NCBI RefSeq assembly: GCF_042680605.1
Contig: NZ_JBHUEE010000006.1
Coordinates: 124,001 to 188,000 of the forward strand
Reading direction: 5' to 3'
Source: Allobogoriella deserti
Lineage (GTDB): Bacteria > Actinomycetota > Actinomycetes > Actinomycetales > Actinomycetaceae
Length of the DNA: 64,000 nt
Shown here: one piece after another, positions 24,570-33,681 of the stretch
How positions within the stretch are numbered: the first letter of the stretch is position 1
Layout: the number at the start of each line of letters is the position of its first letter
Translations under genes and position numbers: made by a program
Notes under the pieces: model-generated
Databases searched by the model: none
Told to the model about the DNA's origin: nothing
What the model saw: only the letters and a program-made list of their open reading frames with translations

Positions 24570-25843
24570 TGCGGATCCGTGACGACATGACCTTCCCACC
24601 GGCCGAGTACGAGCGCCGGCTGAACGAGCTGCGCCACCGGATGGCCGAGCGGCGGCTCGACGCGGTGGTCATCACCGACCCCGAGAACCTCATGTACCTC
24701 ACCGACCACCAGACGACGGGGTACTCGTTCTTCCAGGCTCTGGTGGTGCCTCTCGAGGACGAGCCGTTCATGATCACCCGGGCGATGGAGGAGTCCAACG
24801 TCATCGAACGGACCTGGGTCGAGCACAGCCGGGCCTACCCGGACACCGGCGACGCGATCCAGGAGCTCGTCCTCGCGCTGAACCAGGCCGGTCTCGGGAA
24901 CAAGCGGGTCGGCTACGAGCGCAACAGCTACTACTTCCCGGCCTACCAGCAGGACCGCATCCACACCTCGTTCCAGCACGGGGTGCTGATGGACTGCTTC
25001 GGCATCGTCGAAGCCGGCCGGATGCGCAAGTCCGACGTCGAGATCGAGGTGATGCGCAAGGCCGCCCGGGCAGCCGAGGCCGGGATGGCCGCGGGCCTCG
25101 AGGCCGCGGTGCCGGGCGCCACGGAGAACGAGGTCGCGGCGGCGATCTCCTCGGCCATGTTCCGGGCAGGCGGTGAGTTCCCGGCCGTCATGCCGTACGT
25201 CGCCTCCGGGCCGCGCACCATGATCGGCCACTCCACCTGGGAGGGCCGGACGATCCAGCCGGACGAGCCGGTCTTCCTCGAGGTCGGCGGGTGCTTCCGG
25301 CGGTATCACGCGGCGCTGATGCGCACCGTCTACACCGGTGAGCTCACCGAGTCCCTCGTCAGCGCGCAGGAGCGGATGAAGCTCGCGCTCGCCGAGCTCA
25401 AGAGCCTCATGGGGCCGGGTATGACCGTCTCCGACGCCGACTCGATCGTCCGGCGGATCATCTCCGACAACGAGGTGGGCGCCCGGCTCGTCACCCGGTC
25501 CGGGTACTCGATCGGCATCGCGTTCCCGCCGGCCTGGGACGAGGGGTACATCCTCTCGCTCAACCCCGGCGACTTCACCGTCCTCGAGCCGGGCATGACC
25601 TTCCACGTCATCCCGTGGATGTGGGGCGTCGACGGGGACAAGACCGTCGGCATCTCGGACACCATCCGCATCACCGAGGACGGCTGCGAGTCGTTCTTCA
25701 CCCTGGACGAGGACTTCGTGGTCCATGACGGCGCCGGTGCCACGCTGACGCCGGTGGCCGACTTGGAACCGTCCGCCGAGGAGCGCGAGGCTCACGCCGA
25801 GGCCGAATCCGGGAGCGCCGCGGCCGGCGCCGAGATGCGCTGA
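24569..25843 (+). CDS. doeA: Ectoine hydrolase (M24-fold)
   Basis: A 424-aa protein with an N-terminal creatinase domain (RLNELRHRMAERRLDAVVITDPENLMYLTDHQTTGYSFFQALVVP) and a pita-bread M24 domain from about residue 165. DoeA/EutD opens the ectoine ring to N-acetyl-diaminobutyrate. The five metal ligands of true M24 peptidases are not present: the DxG position reads LEVGGCFRRYHAALMRT, and the GHG histidine region reads SGYSIGIAFPPAWDEGY. This agrees with the metal-free creatinase-like chemistry of this family. The GYSIG..PPAW and GPRTMIGHSTWEGRTIQPDEPVFLEVGG segments are typical of the ectoine hydrolase group. ATG overlaps the doeD stop (TGATG); doeC follows after 11 bases. Confidence 0.88.
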   Translation: MRIRDDMTFPPAEYERRLNELRHRMAERRLDAVVITDPENLMYLTDHQTTGYSFFQALVVPLEDEPFMITRAMEESNVIERTWVEHSRAYPDTGDAIQELVLALNQAGLGNKRVGYERNSYYFPAYQQDRIHTSFQHGVLMDCFGIVEAGRMRKSDVEIEVMRKAARAAEAGMAAGLEAAVPGATENEVAAAISSAMFRAGGEFPAVMPYVASGPRTMIGHSTWEGRTIQPDEPVFLEVGGCFRRYHAALMRTVYTGELTESLVSAQERMKLALAELKSLMGPGMTVSDADSIVRRIISDNEVGARLVTRSGYSIGIAFPPAWDEGYILSLNPGDFTVLEPGMTFHVIPWMWGVDGDKTVGISDTIRITEDGCESFFTLDEDFVVHDGAGATLTPVADLEPSAEEREAHAEAESGSAAAGAEMR

Positions 25844-25854
25844 GGAGGCACATC

Positions 25855-27243
25855 ATGACTGTCACGACCGAGACCCTCGCCGCCGTCGACCCCAGCACCG
25901 GCGAGGTGGTCCGCGAGGTGCCCGCCGCCGGCCCGGACGAGATCACCGCCACGATCGACCGCGCACACCAGGCGTACCGCAGCTGGCGCGAGACCAGCTT
26001 CGCTGAGCGCGCGGAGGTGCTTCGGGCGGTGGCGAGGTACATGCGCGAACACACCGAAGAACTCGCCCCGCTGATGACCGAGGAGATGGGCAAGCCGATC
26101 ACCGAGGCGCGCGGTGAGGTGGCGAAGGCGGCCTGGGCGGCCGAGCACTACGCCACTCATGCCGAGGAGTACCTCGCACCGGAGACGCTGGGCTCGGACG
26201 CCACCTCCAGCTACGTGCAGTACCTCCCGCTCGGACCCGTCCTCGGCGTGCTGCCGTGGAACGCCCCGTTCTGGCTGGCGTTCCGCTTCTGTGCGCCCGC
26301 CCTGATGGCCGGCAACACCTGCGTGATGAAGCACGACCCGCATGTGCCGGGGTGTGCTGCCGCGATCGCGCAGGTGTTCGACGCCGTCGGTGCGCCGGCC
26401 GGGATTTTCCAGGCGCTGCAGGCCCGCACCGCGGATGTGGAGCAGGCCGTCCGGGACCCGCGTATCCAGGCCGTCTCGTTCACTGGGTCGGACCGGGCCG
26501 GATCGGTCGTCGCCTCGATCGCGGCGAGTGAGATCAAGCCGGCGGTCCTCGAGCTCGGCGGCTCGGACCCGTGCCTGATCCTGGCGGACGCCGATCTGCG
26601 CCAGGCGGCGGACGTCGTCGCCCTGTCCCGGATCATCAACGCGGGCCAGTCCTGCATCGCGGCCAAGCGGATCATCGTCGAGCGGTCGGTGCACGAGGAG
26701 TTCGTCGAGCTCCTCTCCGAGCGCCTGGCCGCTCTCGTCGTCGGCGACCCCCGGGAGGAGACCACGCAGGTGGGGCCGATCGCCCGTGCGGACCTGCGGG
26801 AGAACCTGCACCGGCAGGTCACCGAGTCGGTCGCGGCGGGCGCCACGTGCGTCCTCGGCGGGGAGCTGCCCGACGGCCCGGGCTACTACTACCCGGTGAC
26901 CCTGCTCACCGACGTCACACCCGGGATGAAAGCATGCACCGAGGAGACGTTCGGGCCGGTCGCCGTCGTCATGGCGGCCGAGGACGCCGAGGAGGCGATC
27001 GCCCTCGCCAACGACACCCCGTACGGCCTCGCCGCCGGCGTGTGGACGACGGCGGAGCGCGGCGAGGCCATGGCCCGCCGGATCGAGGCCGGCCAGGTGG
27101 CGGTCAACGGCATCGTCAAGACCGATCCTCGGCTGCCCAGCGGCGGGATCAAGCGCTCCGGGTACGGACGCGAGCTCGGCCCGCACGGCATCAAGGAGTT
27201 CGTCAACGCCCAGCAGGTGTGGGTCGGCCCGAAGGTCGAGTGA
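25855..27243 (+). CDS. doeC: Aldehyde dehydrogenase, aspartate-semialdehyde oxidising (DoeC-like)
   Basis: A 462-aa NAD(P)-dependent aldehyde dehydrogenase of the succinate-semialdehyde type. Catalytic Cys267 is in INAGQSCIAAKRI and general base Glu233 in VLELGGSDPCLIL. Cofactor segments are LGPVLGVLPWNAPFW and FTGSDRAGSVVAS. The usual KPA cofactor lysine region reads CVMKHDPHVPG, with the Lys kept. In the ectoine pathway DoeC oxidises aspartate-semialdehyde to aspartate, completing doeD-doeA-doeC. A general SSADH role cannot be excluded from sequence alone. AGGAGG precedes the ATG. A 15-bp hairpin terminator lies 28 bases after the stop. Confidence 0.87.
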   Translation: MTVTTETLAAVDPSTGEVVREVPAAGPDEITATIDRAHQAYRSWRETSFAERAEVLRAVARYMREHTEELAPLMTEEMGKPITEARGEVAKAAWAAEHYATHAEEYLAPETLGSDATSSYVQYLPLGPVLGVLPWNAPFWLAFRFCAPALMAGNTCVMKHDPHVPGCAAAIAQVFDAVGAPAGIFQALQARTADVEQAVRDPRIQAVSFTGSDRAGSVVASIAASEIKPAVLELGGSDPCLILADADLRQAADVVALSRIINAGQSCIAAKRIIVERSVHEEFVELLSERLAALVVGDPREETTQVGPIARADLRENLHRQVTESVAAGATCVLGGELPDGPGYYYPVTLLTDVTPGMKACTEETFGPVAVVMAAEDAEEAIALANDTPYGLAAGVWTTAERGEAMARRIEAGQVAVNGIVKTDPRLPSGGIKRSGYGRELGPHGIKEFVNAQQVWVGPKVE

Positions 27244-27271
27244 GTCCGTCGGACGGTGGCGATCGACAGCG

Positions 27272-27305
27272 ACAGGGCCGCTCCCGTCGCCGGGAGCGGC
27301 CCTGT
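27272..27305. terminator. Bidirectional hairpin terminator
   Basis: A perfect 15-bp stem, ACAGGGCCGCTCCCG pairing with CGGGAGCGGCCCTGT, and a TCGC tetraloop, followed by TCTGT. It separates the convergent doeC (+) and the LPETG protein gene (-). Confidence 0.85.
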
Positions 27306-27346
27306 TCTGTGTCAGGCGTTCAGCCCGTCAGGCTGCGGCTGATCTG

Positions 27347-28834
27347 TCAGACGCGGTCTGCGATGAGCTGTCGCCGGGTACGCAGCAGCACCGCACCACC
27401 GGCGACGAACCCGAGGGCGATGAGCCCGAGCAGCGCGTGCTCGGCACCGGTCTCGGGCAGCGAACCCTCGCCCGCGCCGGCCTCGTCGTCACCGTTCTCC
27501 TGACCGGAGCCGGCCTCGTCACCCGAGCCCGCCTCGTCGTCACCGGAGCCGGAGCCCGGGTCCTGACCCGAGTCGTCCCCGTTGTCACCGTTGCCGGCGG
27601 CGACCACGGTCGCGGTGGTCTCGGCCGTGGCACCGGAGACGTCGGTCATACGCACGCCGTAGGTGCCCGGCTCGAGCTCCTCGGGGACCACGAGGTCCTG
27701 GGAGAAGGCGCCGTCGGCGTCGGCCTCGGCGGTGAACTCGTTCAGGGCGTTGCCCTCGGCGTCCAGGGTCTCGCCCTGGATGGTCGAGTTGGGGGTGTAG
27801 CCCTCGCCGGAGAGGGTGAACGCGTCACCCGGCGCGAGCTCGTCCGGCTCGATGCTGACGCTCGGGTCGAGCGTCTCCTCGACGTAGGTGACGGTGGTCT
27901 CCGCGGTCGCGCCGGAGGGGTCGGTCATGCGGATCACGTACTCGCCCGGCTCCAGCTCGATGGCCGAGCTGCGTGCGGTGAAGGCGCCGTTCGCGTCCGT
28001 CTGCACGGTCGACTCGCCGACGACGTTGCCGTCCGCGTCCAGCGTCTCGCCCTGCACGTCGGCGTTCGGCGTGTACCCCTCACCGGAGAGGGTGACCTCC
28101 TGGCCCGGGGTCAGCTCGCTCGGATCGACGCTCACGCTCGGGTTGAGCGAGTCGTCGAGGACCGTCGCGGTGGTCTCGGCCGTGGCGCCGCCGGCGTCGG
28201 TCATGCGCACGCCGTAGGTGCCCGGCTCGAGGTCGGCCGGGACCTCGAGGTCCTGGGAGAAGGCGCCGTCGGCGTCGGCCTCGGCGGTGAACTCGTTCAG
28301 GGCGTTGCCCTCGGCGTCCAGGGTCTCGCCCTGGATGGTCGAGTTGGGGGTGTAGCCCTCGCCGGAGAGGGTGAACGGGTCACCGGGGAAGAGCTGGTTC
28401 GGCTCGATGGTCACGCTCGGGTCGACGGACGCGTCCACGATCGTGACGTCGTCCTGCGCGGTGGCGCCGCTGACGTCGGTCAGCTGGACCACGTACTGGC
28501 CCGGGGTGAGCTGGTCCGGGACGATCAGGCCGCTCTCGGAGATCGCACCGGCGCTGTTCGCCTCGAAGCTCGCCTCGCCGACCACGTTCCCGTCGGAGTC
28601 GAGCGTCTGACCTTCGACGGTCGAGTCGGGCGTGTATCCCACACCCGACACGCTGAACTCGTCACCGACTGCCAGCTCGGAGGGGTCCACCACCACGGTG
28701 GGCTCCGGCGGGTCCACAGCGGCGGCGGCCGGCGCGGCGAGCCCCAGCGAGGCCAGCGCGGCGGCGGCCACCGCGGTCAGCCCGCGCCGGACGCGCGCAC
28801 CCGCGGGTGCGGAGTGTCCTGAAACGGTCGTCAT
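27347..28834 (-). CDS. Sortase-anchored surface protein with four Ig-like repeats (LPETG)
   Basis: A 495-aa secreted, cell-wall-anchored protein. The N-terminus is a signal peptide (ARVRRGLTAVAAAALASLGLAAPAAAA, cleavage after ~res. 40). Four tandem ~92-residue domains follow, each with the pattern PSV(S/T)(I/V)xPxxLxPGDxFTLSGEGYTPNxxxQGETLDxxGN...DADGAF...LEPGxYxVRMTDxSGATAETT, resembling bacterial Ig-like folds. Next comes a Gly/Asp/Glu-rich linker (NGDDSGQDPGSGSG...), then LPETG at residues 459-463, a hydrophobic helix and the tail RTRRQLIADRV. It is very acidic. Domains 2 and 4 are nearly identical at DNA level over 131 bp. The role (adhesion or surface layer) is inferred. GAGG precedes the ATG. 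Its upstream neighbour on the same strand is the SARP regulator. Confidence 0.9.
   Translation of the reverse strand: MTTVSGHSAPAGARVRRGLTAVAAAALASLGLAAPAAAAVDPPEPTVVVDPSELAVGDEFSVSGVGYTPDSTVEGQTLDSDGNVVGEASFEANSAGAISESGLIVPDQLTPGQYVVQLTDVSGATAQDDVTIVDASVDPSVTIEPNQLFPGDPFTLSGEGYTPNSTIQGETLDAEGNALNEFTAEADADGAFSQDLEVPADLEPGTYGVRMTDAGGATAETTATVLDDSLNPSVSVDPSELTPGQEVTLSGEGYTPNADVQGETLDADGNVVGESTVQTDANGAFTARSSAIELEPGEYVIRMTDPSGATAETTVTYVEETLDPSVSIEPDELAPGDAFTLSGEGYTPNSTIQGETLDAEGNALNEFTAEADADGAFSQDLVVPEELEPGTYGVRMTDVSGATAETTATVVAAGNGDNGDDSGQDPGSGSGDDEAGSGDEAGSGQENGDDEAGAGEGSLPETGAEHALLGLIALGFVAGGAVLLRTRRQLIADRV
27692..27822. repeat. 131-bp exact direct repeat, copy A
   Basis: Identical, base for base by eye, to 28247-28377, offset 555 bp. 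It encodes the central part of the fourth Ig-like domain of the LPETG protein. Confidence 0.85.
28247..28377. repeat. 131-bp exact direct repeat, copy B
   Basis: Second copy of the repeat at 27692-27822, encoding the second Ig-like domain. The flanking domain sequences are similar but diverged, which suggests recent duplication of a two-domain (185-residue) unit or gene conversion. Confidence 0.85.
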
Positions 28835-28943
28835 ATCGCCTCTTTAGTTCGTCAACGTTCGGGCGCCCGCGCACACGGACGCCAACCATCCATGACATCG
28901 GCGGACGCTGACCGACCGCTTTCCGTTCGCTTACCGTCGTGGC

Positions 28944-31900
28944 TCACCCGCGCGCTGCCGGCGGGGCACCGGCGCCCTCGAGCGACGCAAGGGCCTCGCG
29001 CGCCCGGGTGTCGACGAGCCGGAGGCCGGACCGCTCGGCCAGGAGCAGGGCCCGCTCGAGGTGTCCTCGTGCCCGGTCGAGCTCACCGAGATCGCCGAGC
29101 GCCCGACCGGCCTCGATCTGCGCGCGCGCCTCGATGCCCCACATACCGGTCCTCGCCATCGTGTCCAAGGCACGCTCGGCCTCGGCCGACGCGGCCGCGG
29201 GGTCACCGAGGCCCCGGTGCGCGGCAGCCAGACCGCAGCGGATCGAGACCTCGCCGAACCGGAAGCCGATCGCCTGCGCCGTGGCCAGCGCCGCGCGGTA
29301 GTCCTCGAGGACCCCGTCGGTCCGTCCGCTGCGGAACCGTGCGGTGGCGAGCACCTCGACGGCGCCGACCTCGTGCCGGGGCTCGCCCAGGCGGCGGCCG
29401 AGCTGCAACGCCTGCTCACCCGCCTCCAGCGCCAGGTCGTACTCGCCGGTGTCGCAGCGCGTCTCCCCGAGGCAGATCAGCGCGTTGGCCTCCATGCCGC
29501 GGTTGCCGAGACGCCGCGCGATCTCGAGGCACTCGACGTACCGCGCGACGGCCGTCTCCAGTTCGCCGCGGTAGAGGGCCGCGTTCCCGAGCGCGCCGAG
29601 GATCCGCGCGCGGACGGAGTCGTTGTCCCCGGCGAGCGCCAGCGCGCGCCGGTGCTCCTCCAGGGCCAGGTCCGCCCGCCCCGCGGCGAGCCGGGCCACG
29701 CCGATGTAGTTGGTGTTCAGCGCCTGGGCGTCACGGTCACCGAGCTCGCGGGCCAGTTCCAACGCCTGCTCGTGGTACTCGGCGCTGCGCTCCGCGGGGC
29801 CGAGCTGCCCGGTGACCCGACCCAGGTGGTACAGCGAAGAGAGCTCTTCCTCGCGGTCGCCGATCTCCCGGCTGATCTCCCAGGCGCACAGGTGGGACGG
29901 TTCGGCGTCCTGGAATCGGCTCAGGGCGAACTGAGTCAGCCCGGTGAGGTTGAGGACCCGTGCCTCGGCCCGCCGGTCACCCTGTGCGCGGGCCGCCGCC
30001 AGGGCCGCCTCGCAGACCGTCAACCCCTCGGCGCCGTGCCCCCGCGTCCAGAAGTAGCCGCCGAGCGCGTCGGCGATGAGCCAGGCGTACCGGTTCCGTC
30101 CGCGGCGACCGGCGGCCAGCACCATCGCCACGAGGGTCGACCGTTCCTGGTCCAGCCACTCCAACGCCGCGGCCTCGTCTCCGGGGAACGGCGAGCCGCG
30201 GCGTCCGGTCGCCGGCGGCACCCGCCGCACGTCCGGGTGGACGACGTCGGCGGCGGCCCGGGCGGTGTCCAGGAAGTGATCCCAGAGCCGGTCCTCCGCC
30301 TCTCGAGTCTCCGGGTCCTCATCGGCTCGCGAGCGCGCGTACTCGCGGACGAGGTCGTGCAGCCGGAACCGGCCCGGCTCGCCGGCCGTCAGCAGATTGG
30401 CCGCGAGCAGGTCGTCGAGATGCTCGGCAGCGGTGACCGTGTCGCACCCGGCCAGTGCCGCGGCCGCGTCCGTGGTGACGTCGGGGCCCGGCACCACGCC
30501 GAGGAGCCGGAACAGTCGCGCGACGTCCGGGGCGAGCCGGGCGTAGGACAGGTCGAACGCCGCGCGGACCGCGGCCTGCTCGTCCCCCGGCACGCGCAGG
30601 TGGGCGAGCCGGCCGTGCCGGCGCATGGCGCTCACGTGGTCCGCGAGGCTCCGTCCCGGGTGGGCGCGCACGTTGGCGGCGGCGATGCGCAGCGCGAGCG
30701 GGAGTCCGGCGCACAGGGTCGCGAGCTCGGCGGCCGCGTCCGGCTCGGCCGCGAGCCGGCGAGCCGGGATCACGCCCGCGAGGACCTCCCGCGAGGTCGC
30801 CTGGTCCATCGGCTCGAGGACGACTTCCTCCGCACCGTCGAGCGCGACCAGCCCACGCAGTTCGTTCCGGCTCGTCACGAGAGCTGCACATCCCGTCCGT
30901 CCCGGCAGCAACGGGCGCACCTGGTCCGGGCCCGCCGCGTTGTCCAGCACCACGAGGACGCGGCGGTCCGCGAGCAGGGAGCGGTAGAGCGCGATCTGAT
31001 CGGCCGGATCGGCGGGGAGTTGGCTGCCGACTACGCCGAGCGCCCGCAGGAATCGCTGCAGCACCGCCCCGCACGGCGACGGCCCGCCGGTGGAATGTCC
31101 GCCGAGGTCCGCGTACAGCTGGCCGTCCGGGAAGTGCGCCCGCACGGCATGGGCCACGTGGACGGCGAAGGCCGTCTTGCCCACGCCCGGCGGCCCGCAC
31201 ACGATCGTCGGTGGCGCGGACCCGGAACGGAGCCGGGCGGTCACCTCGGCGACGTGGGCGGTTCGGCCGGCGAAGCGCCGACTGTCCGGCGGAAGCTGCG
31301 CGGGCCGGACCGCCGGTGCCGTCGCCTCGTCCGCGGCACCGCCCTCGCCCGGTGCGCCGTCGTCCGCGCCGGCCAGGGCCTCGGCGTGCAACTGCCGGAT
31401 CTCCTCCCCGGGCTCGATACCCAGTTCGTCGCGCAGGTGGCGCCACAGATCCTGGTAGACCTCGAGGGCCTCGGCACGCCGGCCCGTGTGCAGCAGGGCG
31501 CGCATCTGCAGGGTCCGGAAGCGCTCCCGGGCAGGGTGATTCGTGGTCAGGCCGGCGAGCTCGCCGAGCACCTCGCGCCCCCGGCCCAACTCGAGATCGA
31601 CCTCGACGCGGCGCTCCAGCGCTTGCAGCCGGTCCTCCACGAGTCGGGGCACCACGGTGTGCTGCAACGCCTCCGAGTCGACGTCGGCGAGCGGCGTGCC
31701 ACGCCACAGGTCCAACGCCGTGGTGAGGAGCTGCGACTCGCCGGCGATGTCCCCACTCGCTTGTGCCTGCCGCGCGCGGCGCACGCCGTCGGCGAAACGC
31801 GCGACATCGACCTGATCGCGGTCGACGTCGAGGAGGTACCCGTTCGGACGGGTGTGCAGCACGCGGAACTCGGGCCCGTCGTCCCCGAGGAGCCGGCGCA

Positions 31901-32117
31901 GACGGTTCGCGTAGACGTGCACCGTGGAGCGCGCCGACGACGGCGGGTCCGCGCCCCACAGTGCGTCCACGAGCCTGCCGTACGGCACGGTCCGGCCGAC
32001 GTCGAGCAGCAGCGTGGCGAGCAGGATCCGCAGCGTGCTCCGACCCACCGGGATCCGCTCGGACCCGCGCCGGACCTCGAGTTCGCCCAGCAGCCCGAAC
32101 CACAGCCGAGACGTCAC
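28944..32117 (-). CDS. AfsR/SARP-type regulator with NB-ARC and TPR domains
   Basis: A 1057-aa regulator of the AfsR type. Residues 1-95 form an OmpR-like winged helix (FGLLGELEVRRGSERIPVGRSTLRILLATLLLD ... STVHVYANRLRRLLGD). Residues ~100-250 are the bacterial transcriptional activation domain (ARFADGVRRAR... EVYQDLWRHLRDELGIEPGEEIRQLHAEAL). The NB-ARC ATPase follows, with Walker A GPPGVGKT (308-315), Walker B RVLVVLDNAAGPDQVRPLLPG, and GLPLAL (GxP) with a winged-helix LHDLVREYA. Residues ~690-1045 hold about nine tetratricopeptide repeats. The start is the GTG at 32117. Such proteins integrate ATP/ligand signals to activate nearby operons; the adjacent downstream LPETG gene is the obvious candidate target (inference). 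Confidence 0.9.
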   Translation of the reverse strand: MTSRLWFGLLGELEVRRGSERIPVGRSTLRILLATLLLDVGRTVPYGRLVDALWGADPPSSARSTVHVYANRLRRLLGDDGPEFRVLHTRPNGYLLDVDRDQVDVARFADGVRRARQAQASGDIAGESQLLTTALDLWRGTPLADVDSEALQHTVVPRLVEDRLQALERRVEVDLELGRGREVLGELAGLTTNHPARERFRTLQMRALLHTGRRAEALEVYQDLWRHLRDELGIEPGEEIRQLHAEALAGADDGAPGEGGAADEATAPAVRPAQLPPDSRRFAGRTAHVAEVTARLRSGSAPPTIVCGPPGVGKTAFAVHVAHAVRAHFPDGQLYADLGGHSTGGPSPCGAVLQRFLRALGVVGSQLPADPADQIALYRSLLADRRVLVVLDNAAGPDQVRPLLPGRTGCAALVTSRNELRGLVALDGAEEVVLEPMDQATSREVLAGVIPARRLAAEPDAAAELATLCAGLPLALRIAAANVRAHPGRSLADHVSAMRRHGRLAHLRVPGDEQAAVRAAFDLSYARLAPDVARLFRLLGVVPGPDVTTDAAAALAGCDTVTAAEHLDDLLAANLLTAGEPGRFRLHDLVREYARSRADEDPETREAEDRLWDHFLDTARAAADVVHPDVRRVPPATGRRGSPFPGDEAAALEWLDQERSTLVAMVLAAGRRGRNRYAWLIADALGGYFWTRGHGAEGLTVCEAALAAARAQGDRRAEARVLNLTGLTQFALSRFQDAEPSHLCAWEISREIGDREEELSSLYHLGRVTGQLGPAERSAEYHEQALELARELGDRDAQALNTNYIGVARLAAGRADLALEEHRRALALAGDNDSVRARILGALGNAALYRGELETAVARYVECLEIARRLGNRGMEANALICLGETRCDTGEYDLALEAGEQALQLGRRLGEPRHEVGAVEVLATARFRSGRTDGVLEDYRAALATAQAIGFRFGEVSIRCGLAAAHRGLGDPAAASAEAERALDTMARTGMWGIEARAQIEAGRALGDLGELDRARGHLERALLLAERSGLRLVDTRAREALASLEGAGAPPAARG

Positions 32118-32277
32118 GCTGCTGCGTTCCCCCCTGAAACCGATGACGTGCCCCGACGTCGAATCTAGTCCATGCGCGATTCCGCGCCGCGGCCGGTAGG
32201 TTTCCCCGGGGGTGCGCGCGGGTTGTGCGAGGGCCGGCGCGCCGGATCACGCTTCCTGGACGAAGGGCACGAAGACG

Positions 32278-33681
32278 ATGAGTGACCGCGGACTCGAGCT
32301 GGCACGCGAGAAGATGACCGACGCCGGCGTGGCACCGGCGGCGATCGAGACGTTCACCCGGTTCTACCGGATTCTGGAGTCCGGCGAATCCGGTCTCATC
32401 CGCGAGGACGACGTCGAGCCGCTGCGGGACATCCCGCGCCACGCGGACCTGGACATCGCGGACGCGGACGCCGCCGCTGCGCTGGACCGCACCGCGATCA
32501 TCAAGCTCAACGGGGGGCTCGGCACCTCGATGGGCATGGACAAGGCCAAGTCCCTGCTGCCGGTGCGTGCGTCCGGCGGCGAGATGCTCAGCTTCCTCGA
32601 CGTCATCGCCGGCCAGGTCCGTGCCGCACGCGCTGCCACCGGGGCACGCCTGCCGCTCATCCTCATGAACTCCTTCCGCACGCGGGAGGACTCGCTCTCC
32701 GCACTCGCTCGTGCCGGCGACCTCGCCGTCGACGGGCTGCCGCTGGACTTCCTGCAGAACCGGGAGCCCAAGCTGCGCGCCGACACCCTGGAGCCGGTCG
32801 AGTGGCCGGCGGCTCCGGACCTCGAGTGGTGCCCACCCGGCCACGGCGACCTGTACCCGGCACTGCACGCCTCCGGCGTCGTCAAGGCCCTGCTGGAGGC
32901 GGGCTTCCGGTACGCCAGCGTGTCCAACGCGGACAACCTCGGGGCAGCGCCGGACGGCCGGATCGCCGCGTGGTTCGCCGCCTCGGGCGCGCCGTACGCC
33001 GCAGAGATGTCCCTCAAGACACCCGCGGACGTCAAGGGCGGACAGCTCGTGATCCGCAGGTCCGACGGACGGATCATCCAGCGCGAGACCGCGCAGACGC
33101 ATCCCGATGACCTCGACATCGCCCTCGATCCGGAGCGGCACCGCTACTTCCACACCAACAACCTGTGGTTCGACCTCGAGGCGCTCGACGCTGAGTTGGA
33201 ACGCACCGGCGGGGTGCTGGAACTGCCGCTCATCCGCAACGAGAAGACGGTGGACCCGACCGATCCCGACTCGCCTGCCGTGATCCAGATCGAGTCGGCG
33301 ATGGGAGCCGCCGTAGCGGTGTTCGAGGGCGCGCAGGTCATCGAGGTGGGCCGGGAACGATTCCTCCCGGTGAAGACGACCAACGACCTGCTGCTCCTGC
33401 GCTCGGACGTCTACGACCTCACCGAGGACTACCGTCTGCGCGCCACGGCGACCCCACCACTGGTCAAGCTGTCCAAGACCTACAAGACGATCGGCGACTT
33501 CGATGCGAGGTTCCCGGCCGGTGCACCGTCGCTGCGGTCCGCCACGGCGCTGACGGTCGAGGGGGACTGGACGTTCGGCGCGGGTGTCACGGTCGAGGGT
33601 GACGCCGCGCTGCCCGACCGCGCGGAGCCCGCGAGAGTGCCGGACGGAGCGCGGGTCACCGCCGAGGGCGTCAGCGGCTGA
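32278..33681 (+). CDS. UTP--glucose-1-phosphate uridylyltransferase (eukaryotic-type)
   Basis: A 467-aa UDPGP-family pyrophosphorylase that makes UDP-glucose from glucose-1-phosphate and UTP. The nucleotide loop is AIIKLNGGLGTSMGMDKAKSLLPVR (~res. 73-97), followed by PLILMNSFRTREDS, GHGDLYPALHASG, YASVSNADNLGAAPD (metal aspartate) and FHTNNLWFDL. The catalytic-site lysine lies in RFLPVKTTNDLLLLRSDVY. This is the type found in eukaryotes and many actinobacteria, unlike GalU. ATG 32278 is chosen because the family begins with a short helical N-terminus (GLELAREKMTDAGVAPAAIETF). Its stop immediately abuts the stop of the convergent DEAD-box gene. Confidence 0.92.
   Translation: MSDRGLELAREKMTDAGVAPAAIETFTRFYRILESGESGLIREDDVEPLRDIPRHADLDIADADAAAALDRTAIIKLNGGLGTSMGMDKAKSLLPVRASGGEMLSFLDVIAGQVRAARAATGARLPLILMNSFRTREDSLSALARAGDLAVDGLPLDFLQNREPKLRADTLEPVEWPAAPDLEWCPPGHGDLYPALHASGVVKALLEAGFRYASVSNADNLGAAPDGRIAAWFAASGAPYAAEMSLKTPADVKGGQLVIRRSDGRIIQRETAQTHPDDLDIALDPERHRYFHTNNLWFDLEALDAELERTGGVLELPLIRNEKTVDPTDPDSPAVIQIESAMGAAVAVFEGAQVIEVGRERFLPVKTTNDLLLLRSDVYDLTEDYRLRATATPPLVKLSKTYKTIGDFDARFPAGAPSLRSATALTVEGDWTFGAGVTVEGDAALPDRAEPARVPDGARVTAEGVSG

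Noticed and set aside
29061..32168. A 1035-codon open frame on the + strand opposite the SARP gene
   Set aside because: It mirrors the codon phase of the real gene on the other strand, has Arg/Gly/Pro/His-rich composition and shows no domain. GC-rich DNA produces such frames by chance.
30319..33153. A 944-codon open frame on the - strand spanning the SARP N-terminus and the uridylyltransferase
   Set aside because: It is out of phase with both recognised genes, and the true frames have clear family motifs.
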